From contig NZ_SZPR01000002.1 in the NCBI RefSeq assembly GCF_005280195.1, positions 83,994 through 147,993 of the forward strand: a stretch of DNA of 64,000 bases. The letters are read 5' to 3'. Below the pieces are notes generated by a model. The model was not told the DNA's origin. It worked only from the letters and a program-made list of their open reading frames with translations, and searched no databases. Origin of the DNA: Streptomyces galbus (GTDB lineage Bacteria > Actinomycetota > Actinomycetes > Streptomycetales > Streptomycetaceae). Shown piece by piece: positions 1 through 11,294 of the stretch. The position numbers and the translations under genes are program-made. The stretch's first letter is position 1, and each line of letters begins with the position of its first letter.

Positions 1-972
1 ACGCGCCGCGCGGGCGATCGCCACGACCGCCTTCTCCAGGGCGTACTCCGGGTCGTCGCCGCCGCCCTTCACGCCCGCGTCGGCCTCGGCCACGGCCCGC
101 AGCGCGTACGCGACACCGTCCGGGGTCCAGCCCCGCATCTGCTGCCGCACCCGGTCGATCTTCCAGGGCGGCATGCCCAGCTCCCGCGCCAGGTCGGCGG
201 GGCGCCCGCCGCGCGCCGACGACAGCTTGCCGATGGCCCGCACGCCCTGGGCGAGCGCACTGGTGATCAGCACGGGCGCGACCCCGGTGGAGAGCGACCA
301 GCGCAGCGCCTCCAGCGCCTCGGCGGCCCGCCCCTCCACCGCCCGGTCGGCCACGGTGAAGCTCGACGCCTCCGCCCGGCCGGTGTAGTACCGCCCGACC
401 ACGGCCTCGTCGATCGTCCCCTCCACGTCGGCCACCAACTGCGACACGGCGGACGCCAGCTCCCGCAGGTCGCTGCCGATGGAGTCGACCAGCGCCTGGC
501 ACGCCTCGGGCGTCGCGGACCGGCCGGTGGCCCGGAACTCCTGTCGCACGAAGGCCAGCCGGTCCGCGGGCTTGGTCATCTTCGGGCAGGCCACCTCGCG
601 GGCCCCGGCCTTGCGCGCGGCGTCCAGCAACGCCTTGCCCTTGGCCCCGCCGGCGTGCAGCAGCACCAACGTGATCTCCTCGGCGGGCGCCGAGAGGTAC
701 GCCTTGACGTCCTTGACCGTGTCGGCCGACAGGTCCTGCGCGTTGCGCACGACGACGACCTTGCGCTCCGCGAACAGCGAGGGGCTGGTCAGCTCGGCGA
801 GCGTCCCGGGCTGCACCTGGTCGGAGGTCAGATCGCGCACATCGGTGTCGGCGTCGGCGCTCCGCGCCGCCGCGACCACCTCCTGCACGGCCCGATCGAG
901 CAACAGCTCCTCCTGCCCCACGGCAACCGTCACCGGGGCAAGGACATCCTCGTACGCACTCTTCCTGGCCAT
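1..972 (-). CDS. holA: DNA polymerase III subunit delta (partial, 3' end outside window)
   Basis: This is the clamp-loader delta subunit, which opens the sliding clamp and loads it on primed DNA in the replisome. The ATG at 972 begins MARKSAYEDVLAPVTVAVGQ, followed by EELLLDRAV, a typical actinobacterial HolA N-terminus with its degenerate AAA+ fold. The frame stays open for 324 codons down to base 1, so the stop lies just beyond the window. Actinobacterial HolA is roughly 325-330 residues, so only a few codons should be missing. It is transcribed leftward and ends the comEC-side gene group. The truncation comes from the window edge and is not a mutation. Confidence 0.85.
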   Translation of the reverse strand, partial: MARKSAYEDVLAPVTVAVGQEELLLDRAVQEVVAAARSADADTDVRDLTSDQVQPGTLAELTSPSLFAERKVVVVRNAQDLSADTVKDVKAYLSAPAEEITLVLLHAGGAKGKALLDAARKAGAREVACPKMTKPADRLAFVRQEFRATGRSATPEACQALVDSIGSDLRELASAVSQLVADVEGTIDEAVVGRYYTGRAEASSFTVADRAVEGRAAEALEALRWSLSTGVAPVLITSALAQGVRAIGKLSSARGGRPADLARELGMPPWKIDRVRQQMRGWTPDGVAYALRAVAEADAGVKGGGDDPEYALEKAVVAIARAAR

Positions 973-1039
973 CGCCCCAAGGATGACACGCCCCACCGAC
1001 AGCGACGGCGAGCCGTCACCCCGCCCGGGCACGGCCCGC

Positions 1040-1285
1040 TCACGGCTCCTCGCGCCACCCCTCCCACTCGCCCGCGAGCGCGTCCAGCTCCGCCGCGTCC
1101 AGCCGCTCCTCCGCGTCCCGCACCGGCACCAGCCACTGCGCGTCCTCCGCGTCGTCCTCCCCGGCCAACGCGTCGCGCACCACCCGCAGGTCCTCCCGCA
1201 CCCCGAACCGTTCCCGCAACGCCTCCACCGCCTCGTCCGCGGCATCGCGGTCCGGCAGCACCAGCACATGTCTCACATCACTCAC
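1040..1285 (-). CDS. Conserved small acidic protein of unknown function
   Basis: An 81-residue protein starting at GTG 1285 (MSDVRHVLVLPDRD). It is rich in Asp, Glu and Arg, has no signal peptide or membrane segment, and contains pairs such as VEALRERFG and EERLDAAELDALAGEWEGW that suggest a short alpha/beta fold. It sits in the 329-bp gap between holA and the N-acetyltransferase gene, on the same strand, 16 bp after the upstream stop. I recognise no family. Strong third-position GC bias and tight packing with its neighbours are the reasons for calling it a gene. Confidence 0.6.
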   Translation of the reverse strand: MSDVRHVLVLPDRDAADEAVEALRERFGVREDLRVVRDALAGEDDAEDAQWLVPVRDAEERLDAAELDALAGEWEGWREEP

Positions 1286-1301
1286 GCCCCCATTCTCCCG
1301 C

Positions 1302-2126
1302 TCACCCCGTCGCGCCCTGCCGCTCGGCTCCCCGCACCACCGGCACCCGGTCCAGCACGATCCCGAACCACTCCCGGTACGCCGCCAGCACCTCCCCGTC
1401 CCGTGCCAACTCCCGCTCCTCGACGGCCCCGTCCCCCCGCGTCACCTTCAGCCGCCGCCCGCTCAACGTCACCCTCCCCCCGTCCTCCGTCACCCGCGAG
1501 CACACCAGCGACCGCGTGAAGTGCGACGCGGGCGACGTCCGGTGCCACCACGCGCCGGCCACGAAGTCCCCCAGCGCACGGGGCCGCACCTCCAGCCGGT
1601 ACTCGGGCGTGCCGTCCCGCAGGACGTCGAGGTCCCCCGCCTCCGCCACCTCCCCCGCCTCCCCGACCTCCGCGATCCGGAAGACCCCGCCCGGGTCCAC
1701 TTGCTCGCCCCGCTCCTCGAAGGCCAGCGGCAGGTGGCTGTGCGCCCCGAACCCCACGTCCGCCAGCCACACGCTCCCGTCCACCGCCCGCACCCGCAGC
1801 GCCATGTGGTCGTACGGCACCCCGAGCCGGTCCTCGTTGAACACCCGCCCCGCGAGCAGCGCGACCTCGTACCCGAGCGCGCCCAGCAGCGCCCCGAACG
1901 CCCCGTTCACCTCGTAGCAGAAGCCGCCCCGGCCCGCGCCCACCACCTTGTCCACCAGCCGGTCCTCCTCCAGCAGAATCTCCTCGCCGAGGTGGATCGA
2001 CAGGTTCTCGAACGGCACGCTCCTGAGGTGGCCGAGGTGCAGCTCACGCAGGGCGTCGGCGGTGGGCAGCTCGGGCCGTTCGACCCCGATGCGACGCAGA
2101 TAGGCATCAACCTGTGCGGAATCCAT
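1302..2126 (-). CDS. Arylamine N-acetyltransferase (NAT family)
   Basis: A cytosolic enzyme that transfers acetyl from acetyl-CoA to arylamines or hydrazines; in actinomycetes some relatives act as amide synthases in natural-product pathways. The ATG at 2126 gives 274 residues, the normal NAT length. The Cys-His-Asp triad is visible: C70 in GRGGFCYEVNG, H107 in PYDHMALRV and D123 in WLADVGFG. The N-terminal SVPFENLSIHLGE stretch is also typical. It lies 32 bp after the comEC stop and may be read from the same message. No biosynthetic cluster adjoins it, so I favour a general xenobiotic role. Confidence 0.88.
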   Translation of the reverse strand: MDSAQVDAYLRRIGVERPELPTADALRELHLGHLRSVPFENLSIHLGEEILLEEDRLVDKVVGAGRGGFCYEVNGAFGALLGALGYEVALLAGRVFNEDRLGVPYDHMALRVRAVDGSVWLADVGFGAHSHLPLAFEERGEQVDPGGVFRIAEVGEAGEVAEAGDLDVLRDGTPEYRLEVRPRALGDFVAGAWWHRTSPASHFTRSLVCSRVTEDGGRVTLSGRRLKVTRGDGAVEERELARDGEVLAAYREWFGIVLDRVPVVRGAERQGATG

Positions 2127-2158
2127 GCGGCCAGTCTCCCGCCCGCACTCCCGCGCCC

Positions 2159-4831
2159 TCAATCCACCGCCACCCGCAGGTCCCCTCCCTTCCCGCTGAC
2201 CGCCAACGCCCCGTCGCGGTCGGTCCGCAGCACCACCGCACCCCCGGCCCGCAGCGCCGCGACCGTGCTCGGTGCCGGATGCCCGTACCCGTTGTCCGCG
2301 CCGCACGAGATCAACGCCAGCCTCGGCGCCACGACCCGTATCAGCTCCGGGTCCTGGTAGGCCGAGCCGTGGTGCGCCACCTTCAGCACATCCACCCCGC
2401 CCAGCAGAGCGGCGGCCGGCGACCGCAACAGCGCCTGCTGGGACGGGGGTTCCAGGTCCCCGAGCAGCAACACCCGCAGCCCCGCCGACCGCACCAGCAA
2501 GGTCACGCTGGCGTCGTTCGGCCCGTCCGGCGCCGGCGGCACGGGCACCGCGTACGGGTTCTGGCTCGGGCCCGGGGGCGGGGTCGGGGGCGCGGGTGGT
2601 GGCGGCCACAGCACCTGCCAGTCCAGCGATCCGACCCTCCGCCGCTCCCCGGCCACGGCCGTCACCAGCGGCACCCTCCGCCTCGCCGCCTCCTTCCGTA
2701 CGAAGTCCACCTGGTCCTCGGGCTCCGCCAGCGCCGTCGTCTCGATCGCCCCGACCGACCGCCCCCGCAACACCCCGGGCAACCCGGCCACGTGGTCGGC
2801 GTGGAAGTGCGTCAGCACCAGCAGCGGGATCCGGGTGATCCCGAGCGCCGTCAGGCACCGGTCCACCAGCGCCGGATCCGGGCCCGCGTCCACCACCACC
2901 CCGGTGCCCGGCCCGGCCGCGAGCACCGTGGCGTCGCCCTGCCCCACGTCGCACATCGCGAACCGCCACCCCGGCGGGGGCCAGCCCGTGAGCACCCGCG
3001 TCAGCGGCGGCGGCTGCACCACCACCAGCAGGAGCAGCAGCCCGCACGCCCCGCACAGCCACGGGTGCCCGAGCAGCCTGCGCCCCACGACCAGCACCCC
3101 CACCGTGACGAGCGCCAGCAGCAGCGCACCGGTCCAGCTCCCCGGCCAGTCCACCCCGCTGCCCGGCAGCGCCGCCCCGGTCCGGGCGACCCCGGCGATC
3201 CACACGGCCGGCCAACCGGCGCACCACGCCAGCGCCTCCGCCACCGGCATCGCCACCGGTGCCGCCGCCAGCGCCGCGAACCCCAGCACCGTGGCCGGCG
3301 CGACCGCGCACTCCACCAGCAGATTGCACGGCACCGCGACCAGGCTCACCCGCGCCGACAGCACCGCGACGACCGGCGCGCACAGCACCTGCGCCGCCCC
3401 GGCGGCCGCCAGCGCCTCCGCGAGCCGCCCCGGCACCCCACGCCGGCGCAACGCCTCGCTCCAGCGGGGCGCGAGCGTCAGCAGCGCGCCGGTGGCCAGC
3501 ACCGACAGCAGGAAACCGTAACTGCGGGCCAGCCACGGGTCGTACAGCACCAGCAGCAGCACCGCCGTCGCCAGCGCCGGGATCAGCGACCTGCGCCGAC
3601 CGGTCGCCAGGGCCAGCAGCACGATCGCCCCACAGGCGGCGGCCCGCACCACGCTCGGATCGGGCCGGCACACCACGACGAAGCCCAGCGTGAGCACCCC
3701 GCCGAGCACGGCCGTCGACCGCAGCGAGATCCCGAGCCGGGGTGCCAGACCGCGCCGCTCGACACGGTGGGCGAGTCCCGGCGGTCCGATCAGCAGGGCG
3801 AGAATGATCGTGAGGTTGCTGCCGGACACGGCCAGCGTGTGGGCGAGGTCCGTCTCCTTGAACGCCTCGTCCAGCTCGGGTGTGATCCGCCCGGTGTCCC
3901 CGACGACCAGGCCAGGCAGCAGCGCCCGCGCGTCCCCGGGAAGCCCGTCGGACGCCTCGCGCAGTCCCGCCCGCAACCGCCCCGCCAGCCGCTGTGCCGC
4001 CGACGCCTCCCCCACCACCGACGGCACCGCCTGGCCCCTGACCCGCAGCACCGCCGCGAACCGGTCCCCGCCGGTGGTGGCTGGCGCCAACCGGCCGCGC
4101 ACCCGCACCCGCGTCGACGGCAGCAGGTTCAGCCACGGGGACTCCCCCGGCCCCCGCGGGCCCAGCCCTTCGGCCCCGGACCGCCCCCGCCGGGCGACGT
4201 CCACCACGAGCAGCACCGGTGTCCGCGTCACGACCTCGCTGCCGCCCGGCACCTCCAGCCGGCGCACCCGCGCGTCGATCAGCACCGAGTCCGGCATCAT
4301 GTGGTCCCCGCTGATCCTCGGCCGGCTCAATCTCGGATCACCGGTCAACTCCACCTCGGCGCTCACTCCGGCGAACTCCCGGGCCAGCCCCGGAACCGGC
4401 CCCCGCCGCAGGTCCGCCCCGTGCAGCGCGGCCGACCCGGCAGCCGCGGCCACGCACAACAGCACCCCGCCCACGGTCACCCTCGACCAACAACGCCCGA
4501 ACTGGTGGATCGAGCGACCGGCTGCGTCCCCGGCCGACGAGCTACCGGCTGCGTGCCCTCGTGCCAGCAGCACGGCTGCCGTCACGAGGCACGCCACGAC
4601 CAGCCCGGTCACCACCACGGCGGCCGCGTCCAAGGTGAGCGCGGCGGTCGCCCAGGCCGCGAGGGCGAGCGGGACCATGCGCAGGTCGACCGGGCCGTGA
4701 TCGGCGTGCGGGGTGTTTCGGTTCCGGTCATGGGACACGGTTTCCTCGGCCGCTCCGACGTGGGTTCTGCTCGTGCCACCCATGTGCGTATCCGGGTCCG
4801 TGTCCCTACCCGTGTCCGTGTCCGTACTCAT
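2159..4831 (-). CDS. comEC: ComEC/Rec2-family DNA-uptake channel protein
   Basis: A polytopic membrane protein of 890 residues. In competent bacteria ComEC forms the channel for single-stranded DNA. Order of parts: hydrophobic helices from about residue 50, an OB-like soluble region near 100-220, the multi-helix Competence core (about 250-560), and a C-terminal metallo-beta-lactamase fold with LTHFHADHVAGLPG near residue 675 (HxHxDH metal site). The start ATG overlaps the comEA stop by 4 bp (ATGA), so translation is coupled. The first 20 residues are a low-complexity Asp/Thr stretch coded by a GTGTCCGT-like repeat. Natural competence is not established for Streptomyces, so its role there is open. 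Confidence 0.9.
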   Translation of the reverse strand: MSTDTDTGRDTDPDTHMGGTSRTHVGAAEETVSHDRNRNTPHADHGPVDLRMVPLALAAWATAALTLDAAAVVVTGLVVACLVTAAVLLARGHAAGSSSAGDAAGRSIHQFGRCWSRVTVGGVLLCVAAAAGSAALHGADLRRGPVPGLAREFAGVSAEVELTGDPRLSRPRISGDHMMPDSVLIDARVRRLEVPGGSEVVTRTPVLLVVDVARRGRSGAEGLGPRGPGESPWLNLLPSTRVRVRGRLAPATTGGDRFAAVLRVRGQAVPSVVGEASAAQRLAGRLRAGLREASDGLPGDARALLPGLVVGDTGRITPELDEAFKETDLAHTLAVSGSNLTIILALLIGPPGLAHRVERRGLAPRLGISLRSTAVLGGVLTLGFVVVCRPDPSVVRAAACGAIVLLALATGRRRSLIPALATAVLLLVLYDPWLARSYGFLLSVLATGALLTLAPRWSEALRRRGVPGRLAEALAAAGAAQVLCAPVVAVLSARVSLVAVPCNLLVECAVAPATVLGFAALAAAPVAMPVAEALAWCAGWPAVWIAGVARTGAALPGSGVDWPGSWTGALLLALVTVGVLVVGRRLLGHPWLCGACGLLLLLVVVQPPPLTRVLTGWPPPGWRFAMCDVGQGDATVLAAGPGTGVVVDAGPDPALVDRCLTALGITRIPLLVLTHFHADHVAGLPGVLRGRSVGAIETTALAEPEDQVDFVRKEAARRRVPLVTAVAGERRRVGSLDWQVLWPPPPAPPTPPPGPSQNPYAVPVPPAPDGPNDASVTLLVRSAGLRVLLLGDLEPPSQQALLRSPAAALLGGVDVLKVAHHGSAYQDPELIRVVAPRLALISCGADNGYGHPAPSTVAALRAGGAVVLRTDRDGALAVSGKGGDLRVAVD

Positions 4832-5922
4832 GGCCGTACGAGGTTCCGCAGGTCGGCGAAGCGGCGTTCGCCGATGCCGTTGACCTCGCGCAGCTCGTCG
4901 ACCGAGCGGAAACCACCGTGCCGGGTGCGGTAGTCGACGATGTGCTGGGCGAGCACGGGTCCCACGCCGGGCAGGGTGTCGAGCTGCTCGACCGTGGCCG
5001 TGCTCAGCGAGATCGGGGCCCCGGGCGCGGCTCCCGCACCGGCGCCGCCCAACCCACCCGCGACCGAGCCCGCGACGCCGCCCGCACCGGCGCCCGCGCC
5101 CGACGGCGCCCCCGGCGCTGCCCCGGGGATCCCCACTGCGACCTGCTCCCCGTCCACGAGGAACCGGGCCCGGTTGAGGCTGTCGGTGTCCGTCCCCGGT
5201 CGCACCCCGCCGGCCGCCCGCAGGGCGTCGGCCACCCGGGAGCCGGCCGGGAGGCGGTGGATGCCCGGCTTCCTGACCTTGCCACTGACGTCCACCACGA
5301 TGTCGGGCGAGCTGCTGGACTGCGGGGATGGCGGCAGGCCGCCCGTCACTCCCGTCGCCGAAGCGGTCGGCCCGGCGGACGCCTTGTCATAGGGGGCCAC
5401 CGCCTTCACCACTTCCGGCGCCGACACGGTCTGGGTACGCCCGCTCCAGAAGTGCTGAACGGCGAAGACGACCGCGGCGGCCAGCACGACGGCCAGCGCC
5501 ATCACACTGCGCCGCTCCAGCCCGTAGCCGGTCTGCATCCACAGCGGCATCCGCTCCCGCACCGCCAACCCGAGCCGCTCTCGTCGGCTGACGGCGCCTT
5601 CGGGGTCCGTCATCGGACCCATACCGGTGCCCGTGCCCGTGCCCGTTTCCGTGGCCGTTCCCGTGTCCCGGCCCGGGTCCGAGTCCGCGCCGACGCCCGA
5701 CTCCGTCCTCCTGTCCGGTGGTTGCCGTCCGTCACCGTCCCGTTCGGCGAAGAGCACCCGCGCCCGTCGCCGGAGTTCGTCCGCCGAGGCGTGTCCGGGT
5801 CGCGCCTTCGCGGTGCGCTCCCGGACCGGTGTGCGGCGGTGGTGGGTGCGGCCGTCGGAGCCGGGCTGCCGGCCGGGGCCACTGGTCGAGGTCGTGCTGA
5901 CTGTGCGTGATCGAAGAGCCAT
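4828..5922 (-). CDS. comEA: ComEA-family helix-hairpin-helix DNA-binding protein
   Basis: A membrane-anchored DNA receptor partnered with ComEC. From ATG 5922 (MALRSRTV) it has 364 residues: a long Arg/Pro-rich cytoplasmic segment including an ETGTGTGTGMG low-complexity stretch, one transmembrane helix near 139-159 (ALAVVLAAAVVFAVQHFW), an SLBB domain near 204-265 (IVVDVSGKVRKPGIHRLP) and a C-terminal double HhH motif near 304-364 (LDTLPGVGPVLAQHI and VNGIGERRFADLR). An in-frame GTG at 5940 is an alternative start; neither has a strong ribosome-binding site. The stop overlaps the comEC start. Confidence 0.87.
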   Translation of the reverse strand: MALRSRTVSTTSTSGPGRQPGSDGRTHHRRTPVRERTAKARPGHASADELRRRARVLFAERDGDGRQPPDRRTESGVGADSDPGRDTGTATETGTGTGTGMGPMTDPEGAVSRRERLGLAVRERMPLWMQTGYGLERRSVMALAVVLAAAVVFAVQHFWSGRTQTVSAPEVVKAVAPYDKASAGPTASATGVTGGLPPSPQSSSSPDIVVDVSGKVRKPGIHRLPAGSRVADALRAAGGVRPGTDTDSLNRARFLVDGEQVAVGIPGAAPGAPSGAGAGAGGVAGSVAGGLGGAGAGAAPGAPISLSTATVEQLDTLPGVGPVLAQHIVDYRTRHGGFRSVDELREVNGIGERRFADLRNLVRP

Positions 5923-6074
5923 GCGACGAGCATGGAACACATCGCCGCTGCGCGATGATCTTGCTCAATTTCCGTGGACGGCGCCTCAGTTGTGGACAAC
6001 TCCACCACTCTCACGGGTGAAAAGCCCGCGTGAAGAGCGCGCGCCAAGCAACCCACAGAAAGCCGCCGGCACGC

Positions 6075-6920
6075 TCACCGCGGCGAGACCACGACCCCCA
6101 GCAACCCGGGCCCGGTGTGCGCGCCGATGACCGCGCCGATCTCGCTCACGTGCAGGTCGGCCAGCCCCTGCACCCGGGTCCGCAGCCGCTCGGCGAGGGC
6201 CGAGGCGCGGTCGGGGGCGGCCAGGTGGTGGACGGCGATGTCCACGGGGGCGCTGCCCGCCCGGTCGGCGACCAGTTCCTCGAGCCGCGCGATCGCCCGG
6301 GACGCCGTGCGCACCTTCTCCAGCAGGTCGATGCGGCCGTTCTCGAGCTGGAGGAGCGGTTTCACCGCGAGCGCGGAACCCAGCAGGGCCTGTGCCGTGC
6401 CGATGCGTCCACCGCGGCGGAGGTATTCGAGGGTGTCGACGTAGAAGTAGGCGGACGTACCGGCGGCCCGCTTCTCCGCGGCCGTGACCGCCTCGTCCAC
6501 CGTGCCGCCCGCCTCCGCCGTCTCGGCTGCGGTGAGCGCGCAGAACCCGAGGGCCATGGCGACCATGCCGGTGTCGACCACCCGGACCGGCACGGGCGCC
6601 TCGCGGGCCGCGACCACCGCCGCGTCGTAGGTGCCCGACAGCTCGGCGGACAGGTGGAGGGAGACGATGCCCGTGGCGCCGGCGGCCGCGACCTCGCGAT
6701 AGGTCTCGGCGAACTGCTGGGGGCTGGGCCGCGAGGTGGTGACGGAGCGTCGCTTCTGCAGTGCCTGCGCGAGGGAGCGGGTCGAGATCTCGGTGCCCTC
6801 TTCGAGTGCCTGGTCGCCGAGGACCACCGTCAGCGGGACCGCGGTGATGCCGTGGCGCTCCATCGTCCGCTGCGGCAGGTAGGCCGTTGAATCCGTGACG
6901 ATCGCGACATGGCGGGACAT
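6075..6920 (-). CDS. DegV family fatty-acid-binding protein
   Basis: A 281-residue soluble protein of the DegV/FakB type. FakB proteins hold a fatty acid for phosphorylation by FakA in Gram-positive bacteria. Family marks are the N-terminal VAIVTDSTAYLP, TSRPSPQQFAETY in the middle and GRIGTAQALLGSALAVKPLL, which lines the lipid pocket. The end, GAVIGAHTGPGLLGVVV, is also diagnostic. The ATG at 6920 is the only good start. No fakA-like gene is in the window. It stands alone between comEA and a membrane coiled-coil gene. Confidence 0.88.
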   Translation of the reverse strand: MSRHVAIVTDSTAYLPQRTMERHGITAVPLTVVLGDQALEEGTEISTRSLAQALQKRRSVTTSRPSPQQFAETYREVAAAGATGIVSLHLSAELSGTYDAAVVAAREAPVPVRVVDTGMVAMALGFCALTAAETAEAGGTVDEAVTAAEKRAAGTSAYFYVDTLEYLRRGGRIGTAQALLGSALAVKPLLQLENGRIDLLEKVRTASRAIARLEELVADRAGSAPVDIAVHHLAAPDRASALAERLRTRVQGLADLHVSEIGAVIGAHTGPGLLGVVVSPR

Positions 6921-6992
6921 GAGCTGGAGGTTACCTGCCGTAGCGTGCGAGGGGCAGTCCGGCCTGTCAGGGCTTGACAGCCCTTGACCGGA

Positions 6993-7787
6993 TCAAGTGG
7001 TGCTCTCGGGGCGCGGTTTCTTCTGCCAAGGGTAAGTGGGACGCGGTGCCGGTGGAGTGATCGCGGGCCGGTCCGGCTCCTGGGCCGCACGCGCGGTCTG
7101 CCGGTCGGGCCAGGTCTGGCTGTCGGTGGCGGGATCGGAGGCGGGAGCCTCGGGCCACGGCGGAGGTGCCTGCGCGGAGGGGGGCGTGGCACCCGGGGAT
7201 CCCGGGAATCCCGTGGAGGCCGCGGCGGCGGGTCCGGGGTCAGCGGTGGTCCAGTGCCGCAGCGCGCCCGTCTCCACGTCGATCTGCGCACTGAGGGTGT
7301 CCAGGTCGTCGTCGGCGAACCGGCGGGCCCGGTCGCGGGCCGCCCAGCGCAGGTTGTCCGCGGACGCGGTGATCCGCTCGGTGCGTTCCCGCAGGCCAGG
7401 AAGCCGTGCGGTGAGCGTCGCCCGGTCCGGCTCGGTCTCGAGGCGCTTGAGCTCCTGGTCGAGTTCGTGACCGTGCGCGCTCAGGCGCCGGAACAGGCCG
7501 AGGGACTCCTTGAGGGACTCGTCGTCGACGGCGCCCGCGTGCAGGGTGTCCTGGGTGGCGCGCATCGAGGTGCGCAGCTTCAGCCGGAGCTGGGCGATCT
7601 CGCCGGCCGGGCCGAACTGGGCGAAGGACTTGGCCCGCAGGGTGTGGTCCTCCACGGTGCGGCGGGCCTGGGTGAGGGTGCGGTCCACACCGCGCTTGGC
7701 CGCGCCGACCGCCTTGATCGTGGCGTAGGTGCCGAGGGCCACGAAGAGCAGGAAGAGCAGGGCGAAGACGGTGATCACTGCTTCCAC
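6993..7787 (-). CDS. Single-pass membrane protein with coiled coil, unknown function
   Basis: From GTG 7787, preceded by a GGAGGAG ribosome-binding site at good spacing, the protein has 264 residues. Residues 1-27 form a transmembrane helix (VITVFALLFLLFVALGTYATI). Next comes a long charged helical region (TLTQARRTVEDHTLRAKSF, LKESLGLFRRLSAHGHELDQ) likely to be a coiled coil in the cytoplasm, then a Pro/Ala-rich disordered tail from about residue 185. It lies downstream of leuS on the same strand, with 210 bp between. I recognise no named family; the pattern of membrane anchor plus coiled coil suggests a scaffold role, but that is a guess. Confidence 0.7.
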   Translation of the reverse strand: MEAVITVFALLFLLFVALGTYATIKAVGAAKRGVDRTLTQARRTVEDHTLRAKSFAQFGPAGEIAQLRLKLRTSMRATQDTLHAGAVDDESLKESLGLFRRLSAHGHELDQELKRLETEPDRATLTARLPGLRERTERITASADNLRWAARDRARRFADDDLDTLSAQIDVETGALRHWTTADPGPAAAASTGFPGSPGATPPSAQAPPPWPEAPASDPATDSQTWPDRQTARAAQEPDRPAITPPAPRPTYPWQKKPRPESTT

Positions 7788-7939
7788 GTGCTCCTCCTCG
7801 GTGCCGGCGCGGCGCGGCCGTTGCGCCGCACACCGCTGTCCTCTCCCACGGTAAACGGGAGGGGCAGGCCCGAAGTTCCATGAGAACCCCGAACCTGCCC
7901 GTAGAAGCCCCTGGCCCGTCCCGTAGGGGACACCCCGGA

Positions 7940-7959
7940 CGCCCGGTTCACGCCGGGCG
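7940..7959 (-). terminator. Short hairpin downstream of leuS
   Basis: A 7-bp inverted repeat (CGCCCGG, loop of 6, CCGGGCG) lies 38 bp after the leuS stop on the minus strand. There is no T tract, so it is a weak terminator candidate, as is common in Streptomyces. Confidence 0.4.
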
Positions 7960-7997
7960 CTCAGCACCCCCGGCCCCGGCCCCGGCACACGCGGCCG

Positions 7998-10880
<2,883 letters not shown>

Positions 10881-10934
10881 GATCCTCAAAGCTCCATCGA
10901 TCGTCTCTGCCGGCGGCTGTGCGTTCTAGAAACG

Positions 10935-10959
10935 AAAAATCCCCTCGCACAGGAGGGGA
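10935..10959 (-). terminator. Intrinsic terminator of the leuS leader (attenuator)
   Basis: On the minus strand a 7-bp stem (TCCCCTC / GAGGGGA, 6-nt loop) is followed at once by five T residues, all upstream of the leuS start. A terminator in front of a gene is the mark of attenuation. The minus-strand GCGCGG just before it (10962-10967) can pair with CCGCGC at the end of the leader peptide (11008-11013), which gives a candidate alternative fold. A second, 8-bp hairpin, CCGACCAC / GTGGTCGG, lies at about 10973-10998. Confidence 0.75.
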
Positions 10960-11004
10960 CGCCGCGCCGATGCCGACCACGATCCGTGCGGTGGTCGGGA
11001 CTGA

Positions 11005-11043
11005 TCAGCGCGGCCCGCTAAGCAGAAGGCGTACGGCACGCAT
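11005..11043 (-). CDS. leuS leader peptide, 12 residues with Leu-Leu-Leu
   Basis: A short open frame reads MRAVRLLLSGPR and then TGA. The three adjacent Leu codons are CTT CTG CTT. CTT is rare in Streptomyces, which would make the ribosome sensitive to the charging of a minor tRNA-Leu. It ends about 45 nt before the attenuator terminator and 124 nt before leuS. A TACCCT box sits 6 nt upstream of the ATG, so the transcript may begin at the start codon itself (leaderless). Position, Leu run and terminator together support a ribosome-mediated attenuator. Confidence 0.75.
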   Translation of the reverse strand: MRAVRLLLSGPR

Positions 11044-11049
11044 GGCGCT

Positions 11050-11055
11050 AGGGTA
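11050..11055 (-). promoter_or_regulatory. Possible -10 box of the leuS transcript
   Basis: The minus strand reads TACCCT (TANNNT pattern), 6 nt before the leader peptide ATG. I do not see a convincing -35 box at 16-18 nt, so the call rests on the -10 alone and on the distance to the ATG. Confidence 0.35.
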
Positions 11056-11294
11056 CCGCAGCCCTTGAGCAAGCTGCGACGCGCTTGCGTATGCCTGGGA
11101 GACACGTCGCTCTCGGGGAGGACCGCTGGACCCAGGTCGAGGATTACTTCGCGTAACAGCCGCTAAAGGACACCAGAACCGGCGCGCCGCCCATAGATGA
11201 CAACGCAATGACTCAAACCTCCTACTGATCGGTATGGCGCCACTTACAGTTCGGCAGCGGGACCGCTTTCCCGAACCGCTTCGGAGTTGCCCCC
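11056..11294. other. Divergent intergenic region, leuS leader / cytochrome b gene
   Basis: This 239-bp region separates the leftward leuS leader from the rightward cytochrome b-like gene and should hold both promoters. I see no further gene in it. It is less GC-rich than its surroundings (for example around 11215-11235). Confidence 0.5.

Noticed and set aside
1..972. Apparent loss of the holA stop codon
   Set aside because: The frame simply runs off the window edge at about the expected length.
2114..4933. 939-codon plus-strand frame opposite comEC
   Set aside because: Antisense shadow of comEC; no family features.
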